Origin: Hymenobacter latericoloratus | Lineage (GTDB): Bacteria > Bacteroidota > Bacteroidia > Cytophagales > Hymenobacteraceae | NCBI RefSeq assembly: GCF_014199535.1 | Contig: NZ_JACHNV010000001.1 | Span: 868,001-932,000, forward strand | Length of the DNA stretch: 64,000 bases | Direction of reading: 5' to 3' | In this document: piece by piece, positions 34,224-42,778 of the stretch | Layout: every line of letters starts with the position of its first letter | Position numbering within the stretch: position 1 is the first letter of the stretch | Program-made: the position numbers and the translations under genes | The notes under the pieces: generated by a model | What the model was told of the DNA's origin: nothing | The model's database searches: none | The model's input: the letters and a program-made list of their open reading frames with translations, nothing else

Positions 34224-37200
34224 ATGCGCCCTGTCCTGTTAAGCTTACTGCTGCTCCTGCTCTTGTTTTCCGCCGGCTCCTCCCAAACGAATCCTACCCC
34301 TCCCGGTGCCGGCAACCCCGCCGCCTGGAAGAAAATTGACCAGCTGCTGGCCAAAGACCAAACGGCTTCGGCCGCCAAGCTGCTGGAGCCCCTCTACCAG
34401 CAGGCCCGCCAGCGCCAGGATGCGCCCGAGTATCTGCGGGCCCTGCTCTACAAGCTGCGCCTGCTGGAAGCCAAAGAGGAAGAATCCGATGTGCAGGCCA
34501 TTGCCCTGGTAGCGGCCGACCTGAAAACCGCCCGGTTTCCGGCCCGGCCCATGTTGCACAGCCTGCTGGCCCAGCTCTACGCCAACTACTACCAGCAGCA
34601 CCGCTACCAGCTCTACGACCGCACCACCCCGGCCGCTGCTGACCCCGCCGACGCCAGCCAGGCCGACATCCGCACCTGGGATGCTGCCCGCCTCGGCAGC
34701 GCCGTTATCCGCCACTACCGCGCCTCGTTGCAAGAAGAGCCCCAGCGCCTGCAGCAGCTGAAGCTGGCCGCCCTGGGCTACGCCGTAACCGGCGGCGACG
34801 CCGAAAGTCGCGCTTTGGTGCCCACGCTCTACGACGTGTTGGCCCGCCGCGCCATTGAGGGCCTCGGCAACGATGAATACTATATCACCAAGCCCGCCGA
34901 GCAGTTTGAGCTGAAAGAAGCCGCGCTGTTTGGGCCGGCCGCGGCCTTTGCCAGCCTGCAGCTAACCGCGCCGCCGTCCGATTCGCTTAATGGCCAGCTG
35001 CAGGTGTTGCGGGTGCTGCAGCAGCTTACCGCGTTCCGGCTGCAGGATGCCGCCAACCCCGCCGCCCTGGCCGACGTGGACCTGGCCCGCCTGCGCTTCG
35101 TGCACCAACACGCCACGCTGCCCAACAAAGACGAGCTTTACCGTGCCGCGCTAAGCCAGGCCACCACTACCTACGCGGCGCTACCCATCGTCACGCGGTT
35201 TATGTTTGAGCAGGCTTCCCTGGAGGAGGAAACCAATGCCGCGAAAGCCCGCGCCCTGGCCCTGGAAGCTGAAAAGCGTTTCCCGAAGTCGCAAGGGGCA
35301 GCCCAGGCCCGGGCGCTGCGGCAGAGCATTGAGCAGGTTGAAGTAACCTTCACGACCGAGGAAACGGTGCTGCCCGGCCAGCCGTGGCTGCTGAAGCTGC
35401 AGGTGCGCAACGTGACCCGGCTCTACGCCAAAGCCTACCGTATCAGCAACGCCTACAACGTCCGGCTTTCCGAGCCCGTCTCCGCCGATGAGCCATACAG
35501 CTTCCAGAAGACCTTCTCCCGCGCCCTGGCCGGCAAGCCGGCCGCGGCCTGGACGCTGAACGTGCCCGCTCCGGCCGACTATAAAGCCCATACCGTGCAG
35601 CACGCTGGCCCGGCTTTGCCGCTGGGCCACTACCTCATTGTGGTGAGCACCGCCGCTGAAAACCCGACCAAGGAGCGGGCCGGCGTCATCACGGCGCGTT
35701 CTTTCCTGAGCGTGAGCGAGCTGAGCCAGGTGCGGCGCAGCTCGCCCGAGGGCACCAGCCTGCTGGTACTGCACCGCCAAAGCGGGCAGCCGCTGGCCGG
35801 GGTGCGGGTGCGGCCCCTGTTTCAGTACTACGACCAGAAAGCCCGCCAGTACAAGCAGCGCCGCGGCGCGGTACTGACCACCAATACCGAGGGCCAGACG
35901 CACATTGCGCAGGGTACGCAAACCGGTGAAAACGAGCAGCTCAGCAACCTGTTCCTGACCTTGGGCCGCGACTCGCTGCTGGTTGAAAACGTGGGCTACT
36001 ACTACCCCCGCCGCCCCCGCAACCCCGAAGCCGTGCAGCCCCAGCGCCGCGCGTTCCTCTTCACCGACCGCGCCATTTACCGTCCCGGCCAGACGCTCTA
36101 CTTCAAAGGTATCCTGACCGAAACCCGCGCCGGCAAATCACAGCTTCTGACCCGGCAAGCCGTGTCGGTGCACCTCATGGACGTGAACGGCCAGACCGTG
36201 CAGACGCTACCTTTCACCACGTCGGAATTCGGCTCTTTCCACGGCTCTGTGGTGCTGCCCACCGGCCTGCTCAACGGCGAAATGAGCCTGCAAACCGATG
36301 ATGGCAGCATCAGCTTCGCGGTGGAGGACTACAAGCGCCCTACCTTCCAAGTGACGTTTGCGCCCGTAGCCGGTACGCCCGGGCTGGGGCAGGAAGTAAC
36401 CGTGCGCGGCAAAGCCAGCGCCTACGCCGGCCAGCCCATTGACGGGGCCACGGTGCAGTACCGCGTGGTGCGCCGCACGTTCTGGCCCCTGTTCGGGATG
36501 GGCTACCGCAGCCTCTACGGCCACCAGGGCCGGCCGGAAGTGGAAATCCTCAACGGTACCGCCCAGACCGATTCCGCCGGCGGCTTCGTGGTGAAGTTCA
36601 TAGCGAAAGGGGAGGACCTGAGCGCGGCCAAGCGCGGCCCCTGGAACCCCGGCTACGTATTCGAGGTAACCGCCGACGTGACCGACGCGGCCGGCGAAAC
36701 CCGCACCGGCCAGCAGTCCGTCAGCCTCGGCACCAATGCCCTGAGCTTGCGCCTGGAAGTGCCTGAGCTGCTGAACCGGGAGCAAGTACCCGCCTTACGG
36801 CTGCTCAGCACCAACGCCACCGGCGAAGCCCTGCCCGCCCAGGGCCAGTTGCGCCTCTACCGCCTCACGCCGCCCGCCCGTGCCCTGCGCCCGCGCGCCT
36901 GGGAACGGCCCGAGCTGGAAGCCCTAAGCCTGGAGGAGTTCAAGCGCCAGTTCCCGCTCGATGCTTACGCCCGCGAAGACAACGACAGCACCTGGGCCCG
37001 CACGCTGGTCGTCACCCAGGACTTCAACACCGAAAAAAGCTCGCTGCTGCCCGACATGGCGCAGGCCCTGAGCAGCCAGCAGCCCGGCCGCTACGTGCTG
37101 GAAGCCACCGCCACCGCGCCGGCCTCCACGCCCCCCGCCAAAACGGAGCAGGTGTTTACTCTCTATTCGACGGCGGCCAAGACCCTGCCCATCCCTACCC

Positions 37201-40200
37201 CCGATTGGTTCGTGAACCTCCAGGACAGCGTAGCGCCGGGCCAGGCCGCGCGCTTTTTGGTGGGCAGCTCCGAAGCCGGGGCGCGCTTGCTGCTGGAAGT
37301 AGAAGCCAAAGGCGAAACTCTGCGCCGCGAGTGGCTGACCCTGGCCGCCGGCGAGCAGCGCGTCATCGAAGTGCCGACCACTGCCGCGCTGGAAGGCGCG
37401 CCGCTGTACGCCCACCTCACCCAGGTGCGCGACAATCGCCTTTATACCCACAGTGCCACCGTGCAGGTCGCCACGCCGCCCGCGCCGCTGGTGCTCAGCA
37501 TTGCTACCTTCCGCGACAAGCTGCAGCCCGGCCAGAAGGAAACCTGGCGCGTCACGATTCATAACACCGCCGGTCAGCCCGCCAACGCCGAGCTGCTGGC
37601 TACTCTCTACGATAAGTCCCTGGATGTTTTCCGGGCGCACTCCTTCACGGAGCTGGAATTTCCGAAGCCGTATTACCCTGCCCTGTTGGCCTGGAACGGC
37701 CGGTTCGGCACGCAAGAGTCGGATGAGCTATTTGACGGTGACAATGATGCAATAGAGGTGGCCGAGTTAGTGTATCCTCACTTAAATATGTGGGGCTACA
37801 TGGGCGAGGACGAAGATAGATTTGGCGCAGGCGGTTCGGACAAAGCCCAGGGGTTCATCGCCAGCCCAGTTATAATGCAGGACGCGGAAGTCCGGGTGCG
37901 CGGCAATGGGGTGATGGCCGAGGCCGCTGCCCCCCAAATGGCTATGCGAAAGATGCCCCCACCACCGCCCCCACCTAGTGCGCCACCCAGACCTGGTGAA
38001 ACAGATGAGCTTCCGGATATGGAGGAGCTAGTAGATAAATCTAGCTCCGACCTCTCCAATGTCCAGGTCCGCAAAGATTTCCGCGAAACGGCTTTCTGGC
38101 TGCCCGAGCTGCGTACTAATGCCCAGGGCGAAACCGTGTTGGAATTCCAGATGCCCGAAGCCGTGACCCGCTGGCAGCTGCTGGCCCTGGCCCACGACCA
38201 GCAGCTGCATTCCGGCCTGTTGCAGCGGGAGCTGGTGACGCAAAAGCAGCTGCAAGTGACGCCTAACGCCCCGCGCTTCTTCCGCGAAGGCGACCAGCTC
38301 ACGCTCAGCGCCAAGCTCAGCAACCTCTCCGAGGCACCCCTGAGCGGCAGCGCCCAGCTGTTCCTGCTCGATGCCCGCACCCAGCAGCCCCTGGAAAGCA
38401 AGCTGCTGAAAAGCCCTGCCCAGCTAAAATTCAGCCTAAAGGCCAACCAAAGCAGCGCCGTAAGCTGGAACCTACAGATTCCGGAAACCGCCGAAGGCCA
38501 AGTACCCCTCGAAGCCATTACCTACCGCGTGGTGGCATCGGGTAGTCAGTTGTCAGTTGTCGGTTCTCAGTTGTCAGGCAAAGACAAGAAGGAGCAGCGC
38601 AAGCAGCGCCGCCAGAACAAACCGGCAACCGGCAACTCACAGCTGGCAACTGTACAAGATGGCGAGGAAAACACCCTGCCCGTGTTGCCCAACCGCTTGC
38701 TCATCACCGAGAGCCTGCCCCTACCCCTGGTGGGGCCCGCAACCCGGGAGTTCGAGCTGAAAAAGCTCACCAGCACTACCTCGCCCACGCGCCGCAACTA
38801 CTCGCTCACGCTGGAAATGACCCAAAACCCCGCGTGGTACGCCGTGCAGGCGCTGCCCTACCTCATGGAGTACCCCTACGAGTGCTCCGAGCAGGTGTTC
38901 AGCCGCCTCTACGCCAACCTGCTGGCTGCCAAAATTCTGCAGAGCAACCCGCAGCTGCGCACCACGCTGGCCGAATGGAAGCGCGCCGCCGACGCCGGCG
39001 ACAAAGCGGCCCTCACCAGCAAGCTGGAGCAGAACCAGGAGCTGAAAAACCTGCTGCTCCAGGAAACGCCCTGGGTGCGCGATGCGCAGTCGGACACGGA
39101 GCGTATGCGCCGCCTCTCGGAGCTGTTCGATGAGCCGCGCCTGCAGGCCGAAACCAGCCGCGCCCTGGCCAAGCTGCTGCAGATGCAGCAGTCCAATGGG
39201 GCCTTCCCGTGGTTTGAGCGCATGCCCGACGACCGGTACATCACCCAACTCATTGTGGCTGGTTTTGGCAAGCTGCAGAAGCTGGGCGCGCTGAATGTGC
39301 AGCAAACCCCGCAGGCCCAGCAAATCGTCAACAATGCCCTTATCTACCTCGACACTCAGCTGCAGCGCGACTACACCGAGCTACGCAAACAGCCTCAGGT
39401 GGACCTCCAGCAGCAGCACGTAGCCGATATCCAGGTGCAGGCCCTGTACGCTCGGAGCTTCTGGCCAACGGAGGCCGTGTCGAAAGCCGCGCAACCAGCT
39501 CTGGCCTACTACCGGCAACAGGCCGCTACCTACTGGAAAGCCCAAACCCGCTACCTCCAGGCCCAGACGGCCCTGGCCCTGCACCGCCAGAAAGCCCAGC
39601 CCGCCGCCGTGAAAACCATCCTGACGGCCCTCGCAGAAAACGCCCTGCACTCACCGGAGCTGGGTATGTACTGGAAGGAAGTGCGCGGCGGCTACTACTG
39701 GCGCGAAGCTCCCACCGAAACTCAGGCAACCCTCATCGAGGCCTTCGACGAAGTGCTCAGCGACCAGAAATCGGTGGATGAAATGAAGCTCTGGCTGCTC
39801 CAGCAGAAGCACACCCAGAACTGGGAAAGCACCCGTGCCACCGCCGATGCCTGCTACGCCCTGCTGCTGCGCGGCACCAGCTGGCTGCAGCCCACCCAAC
39901 CCCTGCACGTGACGGTAGGAGGGAAGCCCGCCCCCGCTGCGGCCCAGCAGGCCGGCACGGGCTACTACAAAACCACCTGGCCCGCCGCCGAAATTCAGCC
40001 AGAGCTGGGCAAAGTAGTAGTGCAGAAAACCGACGCGGGCGTGGCCTGGGGCGCGCTGTACTGGCAGTATTTCGAGCAGCTGGATAAGATTGCCCCCGCC
40101 GCCACCGGCCTGCAGCTGGAGCGCCAGCTCTACCGCGAGCAGCGCACCGCCGCCGGCCTTACCCTACAGCCCCTCACGGCCGCTACCCCCCTGCGGGTGG

Positions 40201-40535
40201 GTGATGTGCTGGTAGTGCGCCTCGTGCTCCGCTCCGACCGGAACCTGGAATACGTGCACCTGAAGGATCAGCGCGCCGCCGGCCTGGAGCTGATCAGGCA
40301 AACTTCCGGCTACCGCTACCAAAGCGGCCTGGGCTACTACGAAAGCCCCCGCGACGCGGCCACCAACTTCTTCATCAGCTACTTCCCCAAAGGCACCCAC
40401 ACCTTCGAGTACCGGCTGCGGGCCGCGCAGGCCGGTAATTTCTCCGGTGGCCTCTCGCAGCTGCAGTGCCTCTACGCCCCGGAGTTCACCACGCACTCGG
40501 CCGGCACGCGGCTGCAGATCGGAGCTCAACCGTAA
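34224..40535 (+). CDS. Alpha-2-macroglobulin family protein
   Basis: A protein of about 2103 residues from ATG 34224 (MRPVLLSLLLLLLLFSAGSS), with a signal peptide. A helical N-terminal part of about 350 residues precedes the macroglobulin (MG) domains: FTDRAIYRPGQTLYFKG marks MG2. A Pro- and Asp-rich linker (about 1190-1275, with seven Pro in a row) leads to RKDFRETAFWLPELRTN, the start of the A2M domain. The thioester motif is ECSEQ with Cys1554 and Gln1557 kept. The family traps proteases by thioester-linked capture, in bacteria usually in the periplasm. No pbpC is next to it. A repeat-derived segment (about residues 1441-1478) lies in frame before the thioester domain. Confidence 0.93.
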   Translation: MRPVLLSLLLLLLLFSAGSSQTNPTPPGAGNPAAWKKIDQLLAKDQTASAAKLLEPLYQQARQRQDAPEYLRALLYKLRLLEAKEEESDVQAIALVAADLKTARFPARPMLHSLLAQLYANYYQQHRYQLYDRTTPAAADPADASQADIRTWDAARLGSAVIRHYRASLQEEPQRLQQLKLAALGYAVTGGDAESRALVPTLYDVLARRAIEGLGNDEYYITKPAEQFELKEAALFGPAAAFASLQLTAPPSDSLNGQLQVLRVLQQLTAFRLQDAANPAALADVDLARLRFVHQHATLPNKDELYRAALSQATTTYAALPIVTRFMFEQASLEEETNAAKARALALEAEKRFPKSQGAAQARALRQSIEQVEVTFTTEETVLPGQPWLLKLQVRNVTRLYAKAYRISNAYNVRLSEPVSADEPYSFQKTFSRALAGKPAAAWTLNVPAPADYKAHTVQHAGPALPLGHYLIVVSTAAENPTKERAGVITARSFLSVSELSQVRRSSPEGTSLLVLHRQSGQPLAGVRVRPLFQYYDQKARQYKQRRGAVLTTNTEGQTHIAQGTQTGENEQLSNLFLTLGRDSLLVENVGYYYPRRPRNPEAVQPQRRAFLFTDRAIYRPGQTLYFKGILTETRAGKSQLLTRQAVSVHLMDVNGQTVQTLPFTTSEFGSFHGSVVLPTGLLNGEMSLQTDDGSISFAVEDYKRPTFQVTFAPVAGTPGLGQEVTVRGKASAYAGQPIDGATVQYRVVRRTFWPLFGMGYRSLYGHQGRPEVEILNGTAQTDSAGGFVVKFIAKGEDLSAAKRGPWNPGYVFEVTADVTDAAGETRTGQQSVSLGTNALSLRLEVPELLNREQVPALRLLSTNATGEALPAQGQLRLYRLTPPARALRPRAWERPELEALSLEEFKRQFPLDAYAREDNDSTWARTLVVTQDFNTEKSSLLPDMAQALSSQQPGRYVLEATATAPASTPPAKTEQVFTLYSTAAKTLPIPTPDWFVNLQDSVAPGQAARFLVGSSEAGARLLLEVEAKGETLRREWLTLAAGEQRVIEVPTTAALEGAPLYAHLTQVRDNRLYTHSATVQVATPPAPLVLSIATFRDKLQPGQKETWRVTIHNTAGQPANAELLATLYDKSLDVFRAHSFTELEFPKPYYPALLAWNGRFGTQESDELFDGDNDAIEVAELVYPHLNMWGYMGEDEDRFGAGGSDKAQGFIASPVIMQDAEVRVRGNGVMAEAAAPQMAMRKMPPPPPPPSAPPRPGETDELPDMEELVDKSSSDLSNVQVRKDFRETAFWLPELRTNAQGETVLEFQMPEAVTRWQLLALAHDQQLHSGLLQRELVTQKQLQVTPNAPRFFREGDQLTLSAKLSNLSEAPLSGSAQLFLLDARTQQPLESKLLKSPAQLKFSLKANQSSAVSWNLQIPETAEGQVPLEAITYRVVASGSQLSVVGSQLSGKDKKEQRKQRRQNKPATGNSQLATVQDGEENTLPVLPNRLLITESLPLPLVGPATREFELKKLTSTTSPTRRNYSLTLEMTQNPAWYAVQALPYLMEYPYECSEQVFSRLYANLLAAKILQSNPQLRTTLAEWKRAADAGDKAALTSKLEQNQELKNLLLQETPWVRDAQSDTERMRRLSELFDEPRLQAETSRALAKLLQMQQSNGAFPWFERMPDDRYITQLIVAGFGKLQKLGALNVQQTPQAQQIVNNALIYLDTQLQRDYTELRKQPQVDLQQQHVADIQVQALYARSFWPTEAVSKAAQPALAYYRQQAATYWKAQTRYLQAQTALALHRQKAQPAAVKTILTALAENALHSPELGMYWKEVRGGYYWREAPTETQATLIEAFDEVLSDQKSVDEMKLWLLQQKHTQNWESTRATADACYALLLRGTSWLQPTQPLHVTVGGKPAPAAAQQAGTGYYKTTWPAAEIQPELGKVVVQKTDAGVAWGALYWQYFEQLDKIAPAATGLQLERQLYREQRTAAGLTLQPLTAATPLRVGDVLVVRLVLRSDRNLEYVHLKDQRAAGLELIRQTSGYRYQSGLGYYESPRDAATNFFISYFPKGTHTFEYRLRAAQAGNFSGGLSQLQCLYAPEFTTHSAGTRLQIGAQP
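38544..38655. repeat. Two-armed iterated repeat inside a CDS (element D)
   Basis: The left arm 38544-38577 iterates TCAGTTG-like heptamers. The right arm 38622-38655 iterates the opposite strand (GGCAACC, GGCAACT). The core between is A- and G-rich and encodes a Lys/Arg/Gln-rich stretch. It stays in frame in the macroglobulin and encodes SQLSVVGSQLSGKDKKEQRK and about 18 residues more, ending with NSQLATVQ. Confidence 0.8.
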
Positions 40536-40630
40536 CAGTTATTATTGTAATTTGAGCCGGTGCAGCTGCACTATTACAACAGATTGTCTGCGCTTTACCC
40601 CCGCAGCTTGAGACTACCAGCCGCTGATTG

Positions 40631-40638
40631 TACCTTTG
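40631..40638 (+). promoter_or_regulatory. Promoter of basic-tail protein
   Basis: TACCTTTG, an exact TAnnTTTG box, with CTTG (40607-40610) 20 nt upstream as the -33 element. ATG 40662 lies 23 nt on. Confidence 0.7.
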
Positions 40639-40661
40639 CGCCTCGTTTGTTTTTCAGAAGG

Positions 40662-41120
40662 ATGAAGTTGATGCATAAACTAGGAATGGTTGCCGCAGTA
40701 CTGCTCCTGAGCGGTACTACGGCGTGGGCTCAGGGAGACAAGAAAACGACAGCTACCACTACCCCCACCCAACTGCCGGGTGAAGAAAAACTATCGGCCC
40801 AGGAGCGCGCCGAGCGCGACTTTCTGATGCCGGTGCGCCGCAAGCAGGCCGCCGCCCTGCGTGCTACTGCCGAAGAAGCCGGTGTGCACCAGCCCGCCGT
40901 GGAAGTAACCGCCCGCAACCTGGAGGCCCCCGAAGAAGACAAGCCCGCTACCGAAGCCGCTGAGGCAAAGGCCGCCCCGGCTGCCGTGCACCGCACCAGC
41001 ACCCGCAGCTACCACCGGCGTAGCTCGCCTGGCCGCCGCCGTTCGTCAGTCTCTGCGCGCGGAAAGACCACTGCCAAGAAATCAACGGCCAAAAAGAAAA
41101 AGACTACCCGCCGGCGCTAA
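40662..41120 (+). CDS. Exported protein with histone-like basic tail
   Basis: A 152-residue protein from ATG 40662 (MKLMHKLGMVAAVLLLSGTT) with a signal peptide ending AWAQG. The mature part begins with a Thr-rich stretch, then an acidic helical middle (about 45-105), and ends in a tail of Ser, Lys, Arg and Thr like histone H1 or Bacteroidota Hc1-type tails (KKSTAKKKKTTRRR). The family is not recognised. A basic tail on an exported protein could bind lipopolysaccharide, peptidoglycan or extracellular DNA; if the signal were not used it could bind the chromosome. Promoter and terminator are both clear, so it is a single-gene unit. Confidence 0.75.
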   Translation: MKLMHKLGMVAAVLLLSGTTAWAQGDKKTTATTTPTQLPGEEKLSAQERAERDFLMPVRRKQAAALRATAEEAGVHQPAVEVTARNLEAPEEDKPATEAAEAKAAPAAVHRTSTRSYHRRSSPGRRRSSVSARGKTTAKKSTAKKKKTTRRR

Positions 41121-41141
41121 CCTGCCGTACCCCTGGCCACC

Positions 41142-41177
41142 AAAAAAGCCGGCCCGAATTTATCGGGCCGGCTTTTT
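41142..41177 (+). terminator. Terminator after basic-tail protein
   Basis: A 10-bp stem GCCGGCCCGA (41148-41157) with its complement 41163-41172, flanked by six A and five T. Confidence 0.9.
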
Positions 41178-41328
41178 CAGTCCCTGGCCTACCCACTCAC
41201 TCGACCAAGGGCCTGGGAGCCCGGCACCCCGGGAGCAGGTGTAGAGCCGCGCAACTCGGCATGCCCTGCTTGTATAGTGCGTTGTGCTGCTGTCCGGACG
41301 TCATACAGTTCCATCAAGCAAGTAGAAG

Positions 41329-42183
41329 CTAGTTCTCATCGGGGTCCTCGGCTGGCTCGGCGTCGGGGTTGGGGGTAGGGGGCAAGCTGTAGCGGGGCGT
41401 GCCGGGGCGCACAGTGGCGGCCGGGCCGGCGCCCCACTGCCAGCCGTAGCCCAATTGCACCAGGGCTGCCGAACCGCGCATCGAAACGACAAAGCGGCCG
41501 TCAGTACGTAGGCCGCTGTGGGTATCGGGGTAGCTGGTCTGCACAGACTGCACCTCGCCCAGGCGGCGCAGGCCCCACTGGTAGCCGGCATTGAGCAGCA
41601 CAAAATGCCGCTCAGAAAGCTCGTAGCGCAGCAGCAACTCGGCCCCTAGCAGCAAGGTGCTGCGGTGGTGGCTGTGCGCCTGCCAGCGTGCTCCTAGTCC
41701 GTTGTCCGGAGTGCCGGTTATGCCCTCGGCAGTGGCGTAAGCGCGGGGCGCCCAGCCGTAGGCCACGTGCCCGGCCGCGTCTAAAGCCAAGCGCGGACTG
41801 ATAGGCCACAGCTCCCGCTTGCGCAGTCCCAGCCCAACTTGCCACAGATCCAAGGCGGGCAGGCCACTTCCGCCTTGGGCCACAAAGTTTTGGCCCGACA
41901 CACGGTAGCGCAGCCCCGGGCTTAGGCCTTGCACCTGGGCCCGGGCCTCCACGGCCCACAAGTTCCGAAGTGGCAGCGTCAGACGCAGGCTGGTGGCCAG
42001 GTGCGGGTTAGTACCTGCCCGGAACACCCGCGGCATATCGTAGCGCCTGATGCCTGGGTGCACCAAGCTCAGGCCGCCGCTTAGGCTCAGCGCTGGACCC
42101 TGCTGAGCCCGTGCCGGTGAGCAGGCCGCACCCCAAAGCCCGGCAGCTACCAGCCGGGCTCCCCATTTGTAACAATAGCGCAT
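41329..42183 (-). CDS. Probable outer-membrane barrel protein
   Basis: A 284-residue protein from ATG 42183 (MRYCYKWGARLVAAGLWGAA), signal ending SPARAQ. The mature part alternates strands of membrane type (LATSLRLTLPLRNLWAVEAR, STLLLGAELLLRYELSERHF, RGSAALVQLGYGWQWGAG) without a known family signature. A Pro/Asp/Glu-rich tail of about 30 residues follows the last strand. No enzyme motif. It is transcribed alone, between the terminator of the ferredoxin gene and a gap of about 200 nt without a recognised signal. Confidence 0.68.
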   Translation of the reverse strand: MRYCYKWGARLVAAGLWGAACSPARAQQGPALSLSGGLSLVHPGIRRYDMPRVFRAGTNPHLATSLRLTLPLRNLWAVEARAQVQGLSPGLRYRVSGQNFVAQGGSGLPALDLWQVGLGLRKRELWPISPRLALDAAGHVAYGWAPRAYATAEGITGTPDNGLGARWQAHSHHRSTLLLGAELLLRYELSERHFVLLNAGYQWGLRRLGEVQSVQTSYPDTHSGLRTDGRFVVSMRGSAALVQLGYGWQWGAGPAATVRPGTPRYSLPPTPNPDAEPAEDPDEN

Positions 42184-42288
42184 CAGTACCACAGAATAAG
42201 AAGGAATGTTAGCATAAGGAGGACGAAGCGTGCCCCGTCGCCTAACGCCCCGTCCCGAACCCGTAGTATAGTCTATATATACAACCAA

Positions 42289-42313
42289 AAAGCCAGGCAC
42301 GGGGCCTGGCTTT
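42289..42313 (-). terminator. Terminator after ferredoxin gene
   Basis: A 10-bp stem AAAGCCAGGC (42289-42298) with its complement 42304-42313; the minus-strand transcript ends in a T run. It lies 31 nt past the stop at 42344. Confidence 0.85.
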
Positions 42314-42343
42314 GGGGCAACTATGGGCAACAGCCGCAGAGGC

Positions 42344-42670
42344 TTACGCGTCCTGGGGCATGAGGCGCACCACCAGCCCATCTACGCGCGGGGTCAGCCG
42401 GATCTGGCAGGAAAGGCGGCTGCCCTGGGTCATGACGGGTAGGCTCTCCAGCATGGCCAGCTCATCGTCGCCGGGCTCCGGCAGCTCCGGGCCAGCCAGC
42501 ACCTCTACGTGGCAGGTGCCGCACAGCGCCATGCCCCCGCAAGTGGCCTGAATGTCGTACCCATCGGCCTTCATAATTTCCATCAGGCTCAGGCCCATAT
42601 CGGTAGGAGCCACAATTTCGCGCCGCTGACCCGGCGCTTCCTCTACATATACGCGTACTTCGTCGGTCAT
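42344..42670 (-). CDS. 2Fe-2S ferredoxin, adrenodoxin type
   Basis: A 108-residue ferredoxin. Cys44, Cys50 and Cys53 (ATCGGMALCGTCHVEV) and Cys88 (RLSCQI) give the C-x5-C-x2-C-x34-C spacing of adrenodoxin-type and Isc-type ferredoxins rather than plant type. It carries electrons between a reductase and a partner enzyme. The gene upstream on the same strand is an NADP-ferredoxin reductase, so the pair forms a redox chain. Repeat element B separates them. The final acceptor is not encoded nearby. Confidence 0.94.
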   Translation of the reverse strand: MTDEVRVYVEEAPGQRREIVAPTDMGLSLMEIMKADGYDIQATCGGMALCGTCHVEVLAGPELPEPGDDELAMLESLPVMTQGSRLSCQIRLTPRVDGLVVRLMPQDA

Positions 42671-42679
42671 ATACTATCA

Positions 42680-42771
42680 GTGGTGAAATAGAGAGATGGT
42701 GAAATAGTGAGTTGGCTGTTTTAGCAGCGCGGTACTACCGGGCGTAAAACTCACCATCTCCCTATTTCACC
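42680..42771. repeat. Two-armed iterated repeat between reductase and ferredoxin (element B)
   Basis: The left arm 42680-42713 and right arm 42748-42771 are inverted copies of a GGTGAAATAG-based unit. Compared with the right arm the left arm holds one extra 8-nt unit (AAATAGTG). The core is unique. The right arm is almost identical to the right arm of element C at 60941-60968, so B and C are copies of one dispersed repeat. Confidence 0.85.
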
Positions 42772-42778
42772 CTTTCAC

